64,000 nucleotides of DNA from Rosettibacter firmus (lineage in GTDB: Bacteria > Bacteroidota > Ignavibacteria > Ignavibacteriales > Melioribacteraceae): NCBI RefSeq assembly GCF_036860695.1, contig NZ_JAYKGJ010000003.1, positions 1-64,000 on the forward strand, read 5' to 3'. The translations under genes were made by a program, and so were the position numbers. The notes under the pieces are model-generated. The model had not been told where the DNA came from, did not search any database, and saw nothing but the letters and a program-made list of their open reading frames with translations. Shown in pieces: positions 27,989 through 38,106 of the stretch (position 1 is its first letter; each line of letters opens with the position of its first letter).

Positions 27989-28738
27989 TTAACCACAAAG
28001 CACACTTCCACCATTAACATTTAGAATTTCGCCATTTATATGTCGAGCTAAATCTGATGCAAGAAAAAGAATTGGTCCAGCAATATCCTCAGCCGAAGCA
28101 ATTCTACCAACCGGTATTTCTCTACGAACTTTTTCTTTAAATTCTTTATCTGCAAAAACTTCGCTACACATATCTGTATCTACCCAGCCGGGAGCTACCG
28201 AATTAACTGTTATATTAAAAGGAGCTAATTCAACAGCAAGAGATTTTGTAAATGAAATTATTCCACCTTTCGATGCAGCATAGTGCGAATGATATGCTTC
28301 TCCTCTTTGACCGGCTGTAGAAGATACAAATATCATTCTACCAAAATTACTTTTCTTCATGTATGGTAAACAAGCTTTAGCAAATAGATAAGTTGAAGTC
28401 AAATTAATTCTAAGCATTTCTTCCCATCTGTCTAAAGTTAAGTTTTCAAGTGTACCATCATTCCATATTCCAGCATTATGAACCAGAATATCGATATTAC
28501 CAAAATCATTAATTACATTTTCTACAACATTAAAAATATCTTCTTCTGATTCCATGCTTGCTTTATAAGCTTTAACCATTGGGAATAACTCTTTTTCTAA
28601 TATTTCAGCTTTTACATTAGAGTTTTTATAAGTAAATGCAACTCTTGAATTAGCTTTTACAAAAAGTTTAACACAAGCCTCGCCTATACCGCGAGTTCCT
28701 CCAGTTATTAAAGTTACTTTATTTTTTAAATCGATCAT
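27989..28738 (-). CDS. FabG-like short-chain dehydrogenase
   Basis: The 249-residue product is a classical SDR with TGGTRGIG at 12-19, HNAG near 88, Ser/Tyr/Lys in SSTAGQRGEAYHSHYAASKGG and the PGWVDTDM segment. It is most like 3-oxoacyl-ACP reductases, which reduce beta-keto acyl chains with NADPH, but many SDRs share these signs. The start overlaps the truA stop (TAATG), so the two genes are coupled. Its base composition is typical of the host, unlike the cassette SDR at 7435. Confidence 0.8.
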   Translation of the reverse strand: MIDLKNKVTLITGGTRGIGEACVKLFVKANSRVAFTYKNSNVKAEILEKELFPMVKAYKASMESEEDIFNVVENVINDFGNIDILVHNAGIWNDGTLENLTLDRWEEMLRINLTSTYLFAKACLPYMKKSNFGRMIFVSSTAGQRGEAYHSHYAASKGGIISFTKSLAVELAPFNITVNSVAPGWVDTDMCSEVFADKEFKEKVRREIPVGRIASAEDIAGPILFLASDLARHINGEILNVNGGSVLCG

Positions 28739-29472
28739 TAATACCTCACTTTATATAAAAATAAACCTTTTGCAGGAACAGATTCTTTTGCAAAACTTCT
28801 ATTCTTTTTTTCCATTATATCGAGCAAAAAATTTTCATCATATTTTTTTTCTACTGCATAAAGCAGAGTTCCAACCAAAGCTCTTACCATTCCATATAAA
28901 AAACGATTTGCTGATATGTAAAATAAAGTAAATTCTTTACTTCTTCTCCAACGAATTTCATTAACAAAACAAATTTTATTTTTTACTTCACTATTTACTT
29001 TAGAAAATGATGTAAAATCATGTTCACCTAAAAATACTTTGCTTAAATTATTGAGATTATCAATATCTAACTTCATAATAGGTGGATATAAATAAGAATA
29101 TCTTTCCAGGAAAGGAGATTTGATATGTGTAAAAAGATAAATGTAGCATCTGCTTTTAGCATCAAATCTTGCATGAAAAGTTTCATGAACTTTTTCAATT
29201 TTTTTAATAGATATATCGCTGGGGAGAATACCATTAAGTGAATGCTGAAATTTATATAAATCAAAATTCTTCTCTGTACGGAAATTTGCAGTTTGACCAA
29301 AAGCATGAACTCCAGTATCTGTTCTACCAGAACCGATTAGATTAACTTTTTCTTTTAAAAGAATTTCAATAGCATCAATAATTTTTTGTTGAACTGTCAT
29401 TGCATTACTCTGAATTTGCCATCCTGCATAATTTGTTCCATCATACTGAATATGTAAAAGATAGTTGTTCAT
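28738..29472 (-). CDS. truA: tRNA pseudouridine synthase A
   Basis: The protein converts uridines 38-40 of tRNA anticodon arms to pseudouridine. It shows HIQYDGTNYAGWQ at the start, the catalytic GRTDTGVHA (Asp near 52 from the chosen start), FHARFDAKSR, and NRFLYGMVRALVGTLL near the end. The start at 29472 (MNNYLLHIQYDG) is preferred over one four codons earlier because the family opens this way. About 244 residues, normal length. It is the first gene of the pair with the FabG-like SDR. Confidence 0.95.
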   Translation of the reverse strand: MNNYLLHIQYDGTNYAGWQIQSNAMTVQQKIIDAIEILLKEKVNLIGSGRTDTGVHAFGQTANFRTEKNFDLYKFQHSLNGILPSDISIKKIEKVHETFHARFDAKSRCYIYLFTHIKSPFLERYSYLYPPIMKLDIDNLNNLSKVFLGEHDFTSFSKVNSEVKNKICFVNEIRWRRSKEFTLFYISANRFLYGMVRALVGTLLYAVEKKYDENFLLDIMEKKNRSFAKESVPAKGLFLYKVRY

Positions 29473-29728
29473 TTTAGTTATCAAATAAATTAATGTCTTA
29501 CAAAATTAAGTTAACAAAAAGACAAAAAAGAATTCATCAATAAAAATTTTCAAGTCAATATTGAAATATTCAATAAGAATTTTAAAGTCTCTAAAAAATT
29601 TTTATTGTTTTTTAAAAATCAAACAATTAGATTGTTTTTCGAATAAGCAATTAGGTTTTCAAAACAATAATGAATCTATAAATAACAATTTCCTAACAAA
29701 CTCATTTACCAACCAAATAGGGGTGTGT

Positions 29729-32632
29729 ATGAAAAAAATAATACCACTTTTATTTCTATTTGCTCTAATTCCATCCTACCTTTTAGCACAGAACACCTTT
29801 AGAGTTATGGGAAAAGTAACCGATACTAAAGGTGAACCACTCATAGGAGCAAATGTATACATTAAAGCTCTTAACATGGGAGCTGCAACCGATCTTGAAG
29901 GGAATTATTCCTTCGAAGTACCAAAAGACCTGGCAAAAGGTCAAACCGTAGAATTAAGTGTTTCATATGTTGGATATAAGTCAAAATCAGTTTCGATTAT
30001 ATTAACAGGAAATTCAATTGAGCAGAACTTTCAATTAGAAGAAGATATCTTTGAAAGTGAAACCATAGTTGTGACTGGTATTGCTTCGAGAACTTCAAAA
30101 TCGGTTTCAGAAATTGCAGTATCAAGGATTCCAGCTGCAGAATTAACCGCAGTTCAAAGTTATCAGGGAATTAATCAATTATTGAGTGGTAAAGTTACTG
30201 GTGTACAATTAAAACAAGCTTCGGGAAATGTTGGTAGTGGATTTAGCTTTTTTGTTCGTGGTGGTGGAGGATTAAATGGCGATGAACAACCCATGATTTA
30301 TATAGATGGCGTTCGTGTAGATAATGCAGAAATTGTAGGCTATGGTCGTGGTGGGCAGGGTTTTAGCATCCTGGCAAATCTTAATGTGCAGGATATTGAA
30401 AAAATAGAAGTTCTCAAAGGTCCTGCTGCTGCAGCAATGTATGGTACAAATGCTTCCAATGGTGTTGTTATGATTACAACTAAAACTGGTAAACTTGTTC
30501 CTGGTTTAGGTAAAGGTGTTTCTATTGATTATAAATATAATTTTGGTATTAATACTCCATCATTCAAATATAAAGCAGAAGATTTCCTTTCAGTAAAAGA
30601 TAACGATAGAGCAAATAAAATTTATAAAGATGGCTTTGTTAGAGATCATTTCATAAGTGCTTCGGGTGGAACTGGATTTATTAGATACTATACTTCTTTC
30701 CAAAATAGAATTGAAGAAGGAATACTTGATCCAGTTAAAGGAGATAGAAAAACATTCAAAGTAAATGTTGCTGCTTATCCCACAGAAAACTTAAGTATGA
30801 GATTTAATACAGGATTTGCTTACAATTATTTACGTGCACCTAATAACGATAATAATATTTATGGATACTTAGGAAATACTTTGCTTGCATTATGGGGTTT
30901 TACAGATAGTGCTGCTGTAGCAAATTTCATCGATAATAATAACAATAACCAATTTATAGGTTCTTACTCATTAACATGGGCACCAATTCAGAATATGGAA
31001 ATAAATGCAGGCGTTGGCATGGAAGATTCCGATTGGAGACAGGATCAAATTTATCCAGCTCAATATCGATATGGTACAATTAACAAAGGTGCAAAGAGAA
31101 TTTATAATAGACACTTTAGAGGATTTACATATGACCTGAATGCAAGATATTCTTATGATATTCTCGAAGGACTAAGAAGTACATCTATCATAGGTACACA
31201 AATATCTGATCGTAGAATTCAAACAAGTTTTATGAATGCAGAACAATTTGGTTCTCAATACATAATGAATGTTGGTTCTGGTGCTACAATTAGAGAATAT
31301 AATGAAGGAGCAGCACATAATAGAGATGCTGGAATTTATTTTGAAAACGACTTCTCTTATCAAGATACATATTTCTGGACATTAGCTATAAGAAGAGACT
31401 ATGCAAGTGCAGTTGGTCGAGAAGCACCTGCTATTACATATCCTAAAGCAAGCTTTGCAATTTGACTTGACAAAATGGTAAAACTTCCTGAACAAATTGA
31501 ACTCTTAAAATTAAGAGCTGCTTATGGTGTTAGTGGTCAATTACCTGCTAATGATGATGGTATTCCTTTATTATGGCAGGCTACAAATGCCGGTCATGGA
31601 ATTGGTGCAATCTTAAATTCAATTGGTAATGCAGCAATAAAACCAGAAGAAATAAAAGAACTTGAAGTTGGATTTGAAACAGAATTTCTTAAAATGTTCT
31701 CTCTTGAATTTACCTATTTTAATCAAAATGCAAGTAACTCAATTGTTGATAAACAAAATGCTCCATCTACTGGTCTTACAGCAAGTGCTGTTCCATTTAA
31801 TATTGGAGGCATGAAAAACTGGGGCTTTGAATCCTTATTGCAATTCAACCCGATTAGAACAAGAGATTATAATTTATCTTTCTCCTTCATCTGGAATTAC
31901 CAGAATAATGAAGTTACAGATTTAGGTGGAGCTCAACCAATATTTGATGGATTTGATGTAAATGTAATTAAAGAAGGAATGAGAAAACATGAATTCTATA
32001 CATGGAAAACAAAAGGTGCTAAATTTGATGCAAATGGTAAATATATTGGTGCTGAAGCTACCGAAGATAGAGTTGATTTAGGTAATCCATATCCTGACCA
32101 TTATGGTTCGTTTACAGTCAACTTTAAATTCTTAAAGAACTTTAATTTCTATGCACTGGCTGAATATGGATTAAATAATAAAGTATATAATCTTACAAAA
32201 CAATTTGCAATACAGTTCAACAACAACACAACATACGAAGAACTGAAAGCAAAATTAGGTCTTACAAATAATTATCCAGAAATTCAAAGATTAGAAGTTG
32301 GTTCTGCCGAATACAAAGCTGCTGCCGAACAATATGCCAGCATGTACTATGGTTATGATGGTAATTTCATTGAAGATGCAGATTTCCTTGTTATTAGAGA
32401 AGTAAGCTTAAGCTACGATTTTACAGATTTAATTACTGAATTTATTCCTGGAAATTATATTCGCAATTTTGTTGTAGGATTTTCTGGATACAATCTTTTA
32501 AAATTCTCTAAATACACAGGTGCAGATATCGAAGTTAATTTTGCAGGTAGCAGAAGCTTATCTCGTGGTCAGGATTTCTTGACTTTACAAAATCCCAGAG
32601 TATTCAACTTCTGGTTCCAAATCGGATTTTAA
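29729..32632 (+). pseudogene. SusC/RagA TonB-linked receptor interrupted by in-frame TGA
   Basis: The start at 29729 (MKKIIPLLFLFALIPSYLLAQ) opens a signal peptide after AGGGGTG. A regulatory domain (GKVTDTKGEPLIGANVYIK), a SusC-type plug (MIYIDGVRVDNAE, GPAAAAMYGTNASNGVVMITTK) and a barrel follow. The frame stops at TGA 31463-31465, after ITYPKASFAI. In the same frame it resumes as LDKMVKLPEQIELLKLRAAYG and runs to 32632, where the barrel ends FNFWFQIGF. The whole is about 967 residues. In relatives this spot usually reads as an ordinary strand with a basic residue (CGA to TGA would fit). It pairs with SusD downstream and would import oligosaccharides or peptides. Mutation or sequence error both fit. 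Confidence 0.85.
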
Positions 32633-32649
32633 TTGAAGGAGAAATGAAT

Positions 32650-33888
32650 ATGAAAAAAATAAAATTATTAAAATATGTTTCTCTACTCTTATTCCTCACA
32701 GTTTTCGCCTGTGAAGATTATGTAACAAGTGTAGATCCATTTATTGACCGTGTTGAAGATAATGTGCTTGATAGAGAAGATCAGGTTGGCTTTCTTGTCA
32801 TAGGAATTCAAGATGCTGCTGCATTTTGTATTGACGATCTATTTATAGCAGCAGATGGATTATCTGATCAACTATTCTTCGATCGAAAAGTTCGAAATGC
32901 TACATTCCCAACTTATGAACAAATAGATCTTGGTGATATTTTAACAGACAATAACTCAATTGATGCTGCATATACTCCTCTCCATCGTTTTAGAAAATAT
33001 GCAGATACTTTAATTGCTCGAATTGATAGAATCACATTTAAAGATGAGAATATAAAGAAGAATGGACTCTTTAATGCTTATCTATATGGTGGACTTGCAA
33101 GATATTTCAGTGCAACTTACTTTGGATTAACAAAGGATCAGGGTGGAGATGCTATTAATCGCAGTCCAATTATACCATCTGCTCAACTTTATGATCAGGC
33201 AATAGATAGATGGAAAACTGCAATAAATTTCACAACTACTGATGCACAAAAAAGATTAGTAAATTCATTAATTGCACGAGCATATTTATTCAAGGGTGAT
33301 TATACAAATGCTGCTACTTATGCAAAAGATGGAATGAAAAGTGGCGATGCAGTTTTTGATGCTAAGTACAACACTTTAAATGATAACAATTATCGAGTTC
33401 AGGCAGGTGAATTACGTTCTCAATTTGTTCTAACTCAAAGAATGGTTGATTACGTAACTAAAGATCCAAAAGAAGCTAATAGAATTCCATTCAAGAAAGC
33501 TGCCCTTGCAGCTGGTGCATCAGGTAATTTTTATTATCAATATAAATACAAACTGGATCCCGGTACAGGTTTAATTACTGGAATACCAATTATGACATGG
33601 CAGGAAAATAATTTAATGTTGGCAGAATTAATATTGAGAGGAGCTGCATCGGGTGATGCTCTTGCTCTTGTAAATGAAGTTCGTGCATCACATCAAATTG
33701 ATCCTTTAAATGAAATTACTTTAAACGATCCATCAAAACCTAGTATTGTTGAAGAAAGAGATAAAGAACTTTGTTTCCAGGGGATGAGATTGCCAGATCA
33801 AAGAAGATTTGGGTTATGGCACTTACCAGGTAAATGGCAATACTTACCAATACCTGAAGGTGAAAGAAACGAAAATCCGAACTTCTAA
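32650..33888 (+). CDS. SusD/RagB family outer-membrane lipoprotein
   Basis: A lipoprotein signal (MKKIKLLKYVSLLLFLTVFAC, lipobox FAC) is followed by the tetratrico-like helical SusD body. This includes LYGGLARYFSATYFG, the repeat region LIARAYLFKGDYTNAATYAKDGMKSG, and a C-terminal region with LCFQGMRLPDQRRFG and W residues. SusD proteins bind nutrient chains and cap the SusC barrel. The start codon at 32650 is within 18 bases of the SusC stop, so they are one operon. About 412 residues, a little short of typical 450-550. The substrate is not shown by the sequence. Confidence 0.9.
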   Translation: MKKIKLLKYVSLLLFLTVFACEDYVTSVDPFIDRVEDNVLDREDQVGFLVIGIQDAAAFCIDDLFIAADGLSDQLFFDRKVRNATFPTYEQIDLGDILTDNNSIDAAYTPLHRFRKYADTLIARIDRITFKDENIKKNGLFNAYLYGGLARYFSATYFGLTKDQGGDAINRSPIIPSAQLYDQAIDRWKTAINFTTTDAQKRLVNSLIARAYLFKGDYTNAATYAKDGMKSGDAVFDAKYNTLNDNNYRVQAGELRSQFVLTQRMVDYVTKDPKEANRIPFKKAALAAGASGNFYYQYKYKLDPGTGLITGIPIMTWQENNLMLAELILRGAASGDALALVNEVRASHQIDPLNEITLNDPSKPSIVEERDKELCFQGMRLPDQRRFGLWHLPGKWQYLPIPEGERNENPNF

Positions 33889-33894
33889 AAACAA

Positions 33895-33922
33895 AAAAGG
33901 CTGATCTTATGATCAGCCTTTT
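33895..33922 (+). terminator. Terminator after SusD
   Basis: AAAAGGCTGATC and GATCAGCCTTTT form a perfect stem with a 4-base loop, followed by T-rich sequence. Confidence 0.9.
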
Positions 33923-33928
33923 TTATTA

Positions 33929-34708
33929 TCAAAAACTTCTATAAAAATTTAGTGTTAATAAAGCTGGTAAACCAGGATTATTTACCACACTAAAATTTAA
34001 ATTCCATCCCATTTCAGTAGAAAGATTTTTATTATATGCATTAACCAGTCTAATTGCATTTACTGCACTTATTAATCTATTCAATATCAATGCACCCACA
34101 GCAAATCTTACATTATTATATGCCTGTTCGCTGGAAAGCCATAATTGGCGATATTCTTTTCTCTGTTCTTCACTACTCCATTTCCAGAAATCTCTTTGAG
34201 GATCATAAACATTGTAAAAATCCCGGCTCAATTCTTTTTTACGATTATATTCATCTATGTTAATATAAATTCCAATTGTAGCAAAATAATCAGAATCTTT
34301 TCCTTCGAGATTAACACCACCTTTAGATTGTGCAAAAGATTTATAATCATTTTCTTTCCAGTGTCCATAAATATTAAATCCAGCAAATACACCCCAGAGT
34401 ATTCCATCTGTTATTGTAAAGTATTTGCCACTTTCATAATTATTTGCATATAATTCTCCCATACCGGGAATTAACATTGAATATAAAATTGCAAGTGCTG
34501 GATTCTTTTTATTTTTTGAAAAGTCACTCAGAATAGATTCTGTGTTCTGTTGAAAAAATTTCTTGGGATAATTATCTAATTTGTCTTCATCAATTCTATT
34601 ACTTAAATTTTTTGATAAACTATAGCGATACTCAAATAATATTTCATTCTTAATTTCCTGAGAAAAAATTACTGATGAGACAAACATCAAAAAAAATATT
34701 TTTTTCAT
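33929..34708 (-). CDS. DUF5683-like membrane protein
   Basis: The 259-residue protein has a signal peptide (1-15). A segment NPALAILYSMLIPGMGELYANNYESGKYF follows, similar to the LPGLGQIY-type motif of DUF5683 proteins, then two hydrophobic stretches and a beta-rich end (LTLNFYRSF). Its role is unknown. The start overlaps the mtaB stop by four bases (ATGA). Confidence 0.6.
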   Translation of the reverse strand: MKKIFFLMFVSSVIFSQEIKNEILFEYRYSLSKNLSNRIDEDKLDNYPKKFFQQNTESILSDFSKNKKNPALAILYSMLIPGMGELYANNYESGKYFTITDGILWGVFAGFNIYGHWKENDYKSFAQSKGGVNLEGKDSDYFATIGIYINIDEYNRKKELSRDFYNVYDPQRDFWKWSSEEQRKEYRQLWLSSEQAYNNVRFAVGALILNRLISAVNAIRLVNAYNKNLSTEMGWNLNFSVVNNPGLPALLTLNFYRSF

Positions 34709-36018
34709 ATAGTAACCTTATTTGTTAATGGAACTGCTGTAGCAATATTCTCATTAACCTCCGTTATTTTTACTTTTATAAACTGATTAATAAAACTCTC
34801 TTCAAAAGGAATTTTTACACGCACATAATTAGAAGAAAATCCTTTCATAAAACCATTATGTTCTTCTGCTTCAAATAATACTATTAATTCTTGATTAATC
34901 ATAGTACGATAAAATTCATTTCTCTTTTTTTCACTTAAGATTCTGAGCATATTATTTCTTTTTCTTCTTTCGTTAACTTCAACTTTATCTGGTAGATTTA
35001 TTGCTTTTGTATTGGGTCTTTCTGAATATGTAAAAACATGAAGATATGCAATGGGTAGCTCTTTTAGAAAATTATAAGTATCAAGAAAATCATCATAAGT
35101 TTCTCCAGGAAATCCTACAATTACATCAACTCCAATTGCAAGTTTATTAATTTTTTCAACTGCTTTATAAATTGTATTACGATAATCTTCGGTTTTATAT
35201 CTTCTTTGCATCAGTTTTAAAATTTTATTACTTCCACTCTGGAGTGGTACATGAAGGTGATTACAAATTTTATTGCTATTTGCTATTAGTTCAATTAAAT
35301 CATCACTTAATAAATTAGGTTCAATCGAACTAATTCTTATTCTAAATTCACCTTCGATTTTAATCAGATCATTTAATAATGAATAAAGATTATAACCAAA
35401 AGCTTTACCATAATCGCCAACATTAACACCAGTTAAAACAATTTCTTTATAGCCATGATCCAGTATTTGTTCAAATTCATCAATAATTTCTTCTGGTTTT
35501 GCACTTCTACTTTTACCCCGTGCAAGTGGGATTGTGCAGAATGAACATTTATAATCACATCCATCCTGAACTTTGAAGAAAGCACGTGTTCTATCGTTGG
35601 TTTCGTTCGAATAAGATGGATTAAATGTATCTAATTCTTCGGTTGGAGAAACATGAATGCACGAAAGATTCTTCTTTTCAAAGTTGTCTATATAATCAAA
35701 TAAATTGAATTTTTCTTTACTACCGAGAACTGCACTTACACCTTCGATGCTTGCTATTTCTTCTGGTCTTAACTGAGCATAACATCCAGTTACAATAACA
35801 TATGCATCTGGATTATTTCTTAAAGCACGACGAACTATCTGTCGGCATTCTTTTTCTGCACTTTCCGTTACACTGCATGTATTAACAACATAAACATCTG
35901 CATAATCATTATACTCGACAATATCAAATCCACGTTTTAAGAATTGTTCACTTATTGTATTCGTTTCAGAATAATTTAATTTACACCCTAATGTATAGAA
36001 AGCAACTTTTTTATTCAT
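34705..36018 (-). CDS. mtaB: tRNA t6A37 methylthiotransferase MtaB
   Basis: The 437-residue radical-SAM enzyme adds a methylthio group to N6-threonylcarbamoyladenosine at tRNA position 37. The N-terminal domain carries three Cys for the auxiliary [4Fe-4S] cluster (TLGCKLN, NTCSVTESA, VTGCYAQ). The SAM motif CDYKCSFC lies near 155, followed by LARGKSRS, and a TRAM-like domain sits at the end. MtaB rather than MiaB is favoured by GCKLN and the overall length. It is separated from rpsA by a terminator and is followed by the DUF5683-like gene. Confidence 0.93.
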   Translation of the reverse strand: MNKKVAFYTLGCKLNYSETNTISEQFLKRGFDIVEYNDYADVYVVNTCSVTESAEKECRQIVRRALRNNPDAYVIVTGCYAQLRPEEIASIEGVSAVLGSKEKFNLFDYIDNFEKKNLSCIHVSPTEELDTFNPSYSNETNDRTRAFFKVQDGCDYKCSFCTIPLARGKSRSAKPEEIIDEFEQILDHGYKEIVLTGVNVGDYGKAFGYNLYSLLNDLIKIEGEFRIRISSIEPNLLSDDLIELIANSNKICNHLHVPLQSGSNKILKLMQRRYKTEDYRNTIYKAVEKINKLAIGVDVIVGFPGETYDDFLDTYNFLKELPIAYLHVFTYSERPNTKAINLPDKVEVNERRKRNNMLRILSEKKRNEFYRTMINQELIVLFEAEEHNGFMKGFSSNYVRVKIPFEESFINQFIKVKITEVNENIATAVPLTNKVTI

Positions 36019-36098
36019 ACCTTAATCAAATTTTAATAAAATAATAAAATGTTTATATCAATACTACAAACAATTTTATATATATAAAAATAACAAAC

Positions 36099-36139
36099 GG
36101 GCTGAGTTTATTCAGTGCAGAATAAATTCTCAACCCGTA
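36099..36139 (-). terminator. Terminator after rpsA
   Basis: On the minus strand GGGTTGAGAATTTATTC pairs imperfectly with GAATAAACTCAGCCC around a short loop, followed by a T-rich tract. Confidence 0.7.
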
Positions 36140-36158
36140 AGGTATTTTTTATTAATAA

Positions 36159-37994
36159 TTATTCAGATTTAGTTTCTTCTTGCTTGGGATTCTCGCTCTG
36201 TGGTGGCTGAGGTGGAGCTGGTGGAACTTTATCATCATACAGATTAAAATCAGATGAATCAAATTTACCTGCATCAGCCTGTCTAATATCTTCAACTGTA
36301 ACTTTTTCAAGTTTATGTTGAGTTATATATTCTGCTATTTCTTCATCAGATTTTTCTTTTAGAACAGCAATAGCACTCAGAACAATTTTTTTATTTTCTT
36401 TATCAAATTCAACAACTTTAAGATCGAGCTTTGTTCCTATCGGGAAACAATAGGATAGATTTTTAATTTTTGATGTTGACAATTGAGTTGCAGGAACAAA
36501 ACCATCAACTCCAAGTGGGAGTTCTACAATTAATCCTTTCTCGATTATGCGAACAACTTTTCCTTCTGTTTGTTTTCCAACTGCATAAACAGATTCAAAT
36601 CCATCCCATGGATTTGGATTAATTTGTTTATGTCCAAGAGATATTTTTCTTTGTTCAGTATCAACATTAAGAACTACAACTTCAATTTTTTCACCTTTTT
36701 TAACAACTTCACCGGGGTGACGAATTTTCTTTGTCCATGATAAATCTGAAATATGAATCAATCCATCAATTCCAGGTTCGAGTTCAACAAATACACCAAA
36801 GCTTGTAAGATTTCTTGCAATTCCAGTGTGACGAGAACCTACGGGATATTTCTTAACAATATCCTGCCATGGATCTGGTGTTAATTGTTTCATTCCAAGA
36901 GAAATTTTCTTTTCTTCTTTATCGAGACTTAAAATAACAGCTTCTACAACCTGTCCCATCGAAACAAATTGTGAAGGATGACTAATATGCTGTGTCCAGC
37001 TCATTTCTGAAATATGAATTAATCCTTCGATTCCTTTTTCAATTTCGATGAAAGCACCATAATCTGTAAGAGAAACAACGCGACCAGAAACCTTATCGCC
37101 AACTTTATATTTTTCGTCAATATTTTCCCATGGATGTGGTTGTAATTGTTTTAAGCTAAGAGAAATTCTTTTCTTCTCTTTATCATAATCGGTAACAACA
37201 ACTTTAATTTTCTCATCAAGTTTAACAACTTCGCTTGGATGATTTATTCTTCCCCAGCTTAAATCTGTAATGTGAATTAAACCATCAACTCCATTAAGAT
37301 CAACGAATACACCAAAATCTGTAATTGCTTTAACAGTACCTTCGAGAACCTGACCTTTTTCAAGTTTTTCAAGAATTTCTTTGCGTTGATCTGCAATAGT
37401 TTCTTCAATTAATACTTTATGCGAAACAACAATATTTTCTGCTGGCTTATTGACTTTAACAATTTTAAAGTCCATTGTTTTACCAACATAAGCATCAAAA
37501 TCTCGCACCGGTCTAATATCAATTTGTGAACCTGGTAGAAATGCTTCAACTCCCATTAAGTCAACCTGCATTCCACCTTTAACTCTTTTGAGAATTTTAC
37601 CTTGAAGAACTTTATCATTTTCATAGGCATCCATAACTTTAGCCCATGTTTTAAGAAATTCTGCTCTCTTTTTACTTAGAACCAGATTTCCTTCTTCATC
37701 TTCAACACTTTCTATTACAATATCGATTTTAGAGCCAATTTTTATTTCTTCTGTGGAACTGAATTCAGATTTAGGAATCATTCCATCGGATTTAAAGCCG
37801 ACATCAACAACAACATTATCTCCGCTAATTCCTACAATTGTTCCCTGAATAATCTCACCTTCTTTAATATCTCTAAATGATTCTGAATATAGTTTTGAAA
37901 GTTGTTCAAGTTCTTCAGGTGAATATTCTTCTGCGTTAATAAATTTTGGATGATCAGTTTTTTTGTTTAATGTATCTTTTTGTAAATCGGACAT
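36159..37994 (-). CDS. rpsA: 30S ribosomal protein S1
   Basis: The 611-residue product has six S1 RNA-binding domains. Domain starts are visible at GEIIQGTIVG, DKVLQGKILK, GQVLEGTVKA, GDKVSGRVVS, GSRHTGIARN and GKQTEGKVVR, and domains three to five carry the DGLIHI[TS] signature. S1 holds mRNA on the small subunit. A Pro/Glu-rich tail follows the last domain. AGGAGG lies 5 bases before the ATG. The 112-base leader between cmk and rpsA holds overlapping inverted repeats (see 38031-38095). It sits downstream of the CoA/cmk genes on the same strand. Confidence 0.95.
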   Translation of the reverse strand: MSDLQKDTLNKKTDHPKFINAEEYSPEELEQLSKLYSESFRDIKEGEIIQGTIVGISGDNVVVDVGFKSDGMIPKSEFSSTEEIKIGSKIDIVIESVEDEEGNLVLSKKRAEFLKTWAKVMDAYENDKVLQGKILKRVKGGMQVDLMGVEAFLPGSQIDIRPVRDFDAYVGKTMDFKIVKVNKPAENIVVSHKVLIEETIADQRKEILEKLEKGQVLEGTVKAITDFGVFVDLNGVDGLIHITDLSWGRINHPSEVVKLDEKIKVVVTDYDKEKKRISLSLKQLQPHPWENIDEKYKVGDKVSGRVVSLTDYGAFIEIEKGIEGLIHISEMSWTQHISHPSQFVSMGQVVEAVILSLDKEEKKISLGMKQLTPDPWQDIVKKYPVGSRHTGIARNLTSFGVFVELEPGIDGLIHISDLSWTKKIRHPGEVVKKGEKIEVVVLNVDTEQRKISLGHKQINPNPWDGFESVYAVGKQTEGKVVRIIEKGLIVELPLGVDGFVPATQLSTSKIKNLSYCFPIGTKLDLKVVEFDKENKKIVLSAIAVLKEKSDEEIAEYITQHKLEKVTVEDIRQADAGKFDSSDFNLYDDKVPPAPPQPPQSENPKQEETKSE

Positions 37995-38030
37995 TAGTCC
38001 TCCTGCTTAATTTACTGCCTTCGTCTTTCC

Positions 38031-38095
38031 GCCATCAAAGAAAGCCGTAGCAGTTTATTGTTTTGTTACACATTAGTTATTTAGTGATGGCTTTC
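38031..38095 (-). promoter_or_regulatory. Candidate rpsA leader with alternative stems
   Basis: Two inverted repeats share a GGC: GCCATCA (38031-38037) with TGATGGC (38085-38091), and GAAAGCC (38040-38046) with GGCTTTC (38089-38095). They cannot form together. Such switching stems ahead of a ribosomal-protein gene suggest an autoregulatory leader, but a conserved alignment would be needed. Confidence 0.35.
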
Positions 38096-38106
38096 AGTGT
38101 AAAACT

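Noticed and set aside
31463-31465. Selenocysteine at the SusC TGA
   Set aside because: The position is not a redox site in this receptor family and TGA is used as a normal stop by several genes here.
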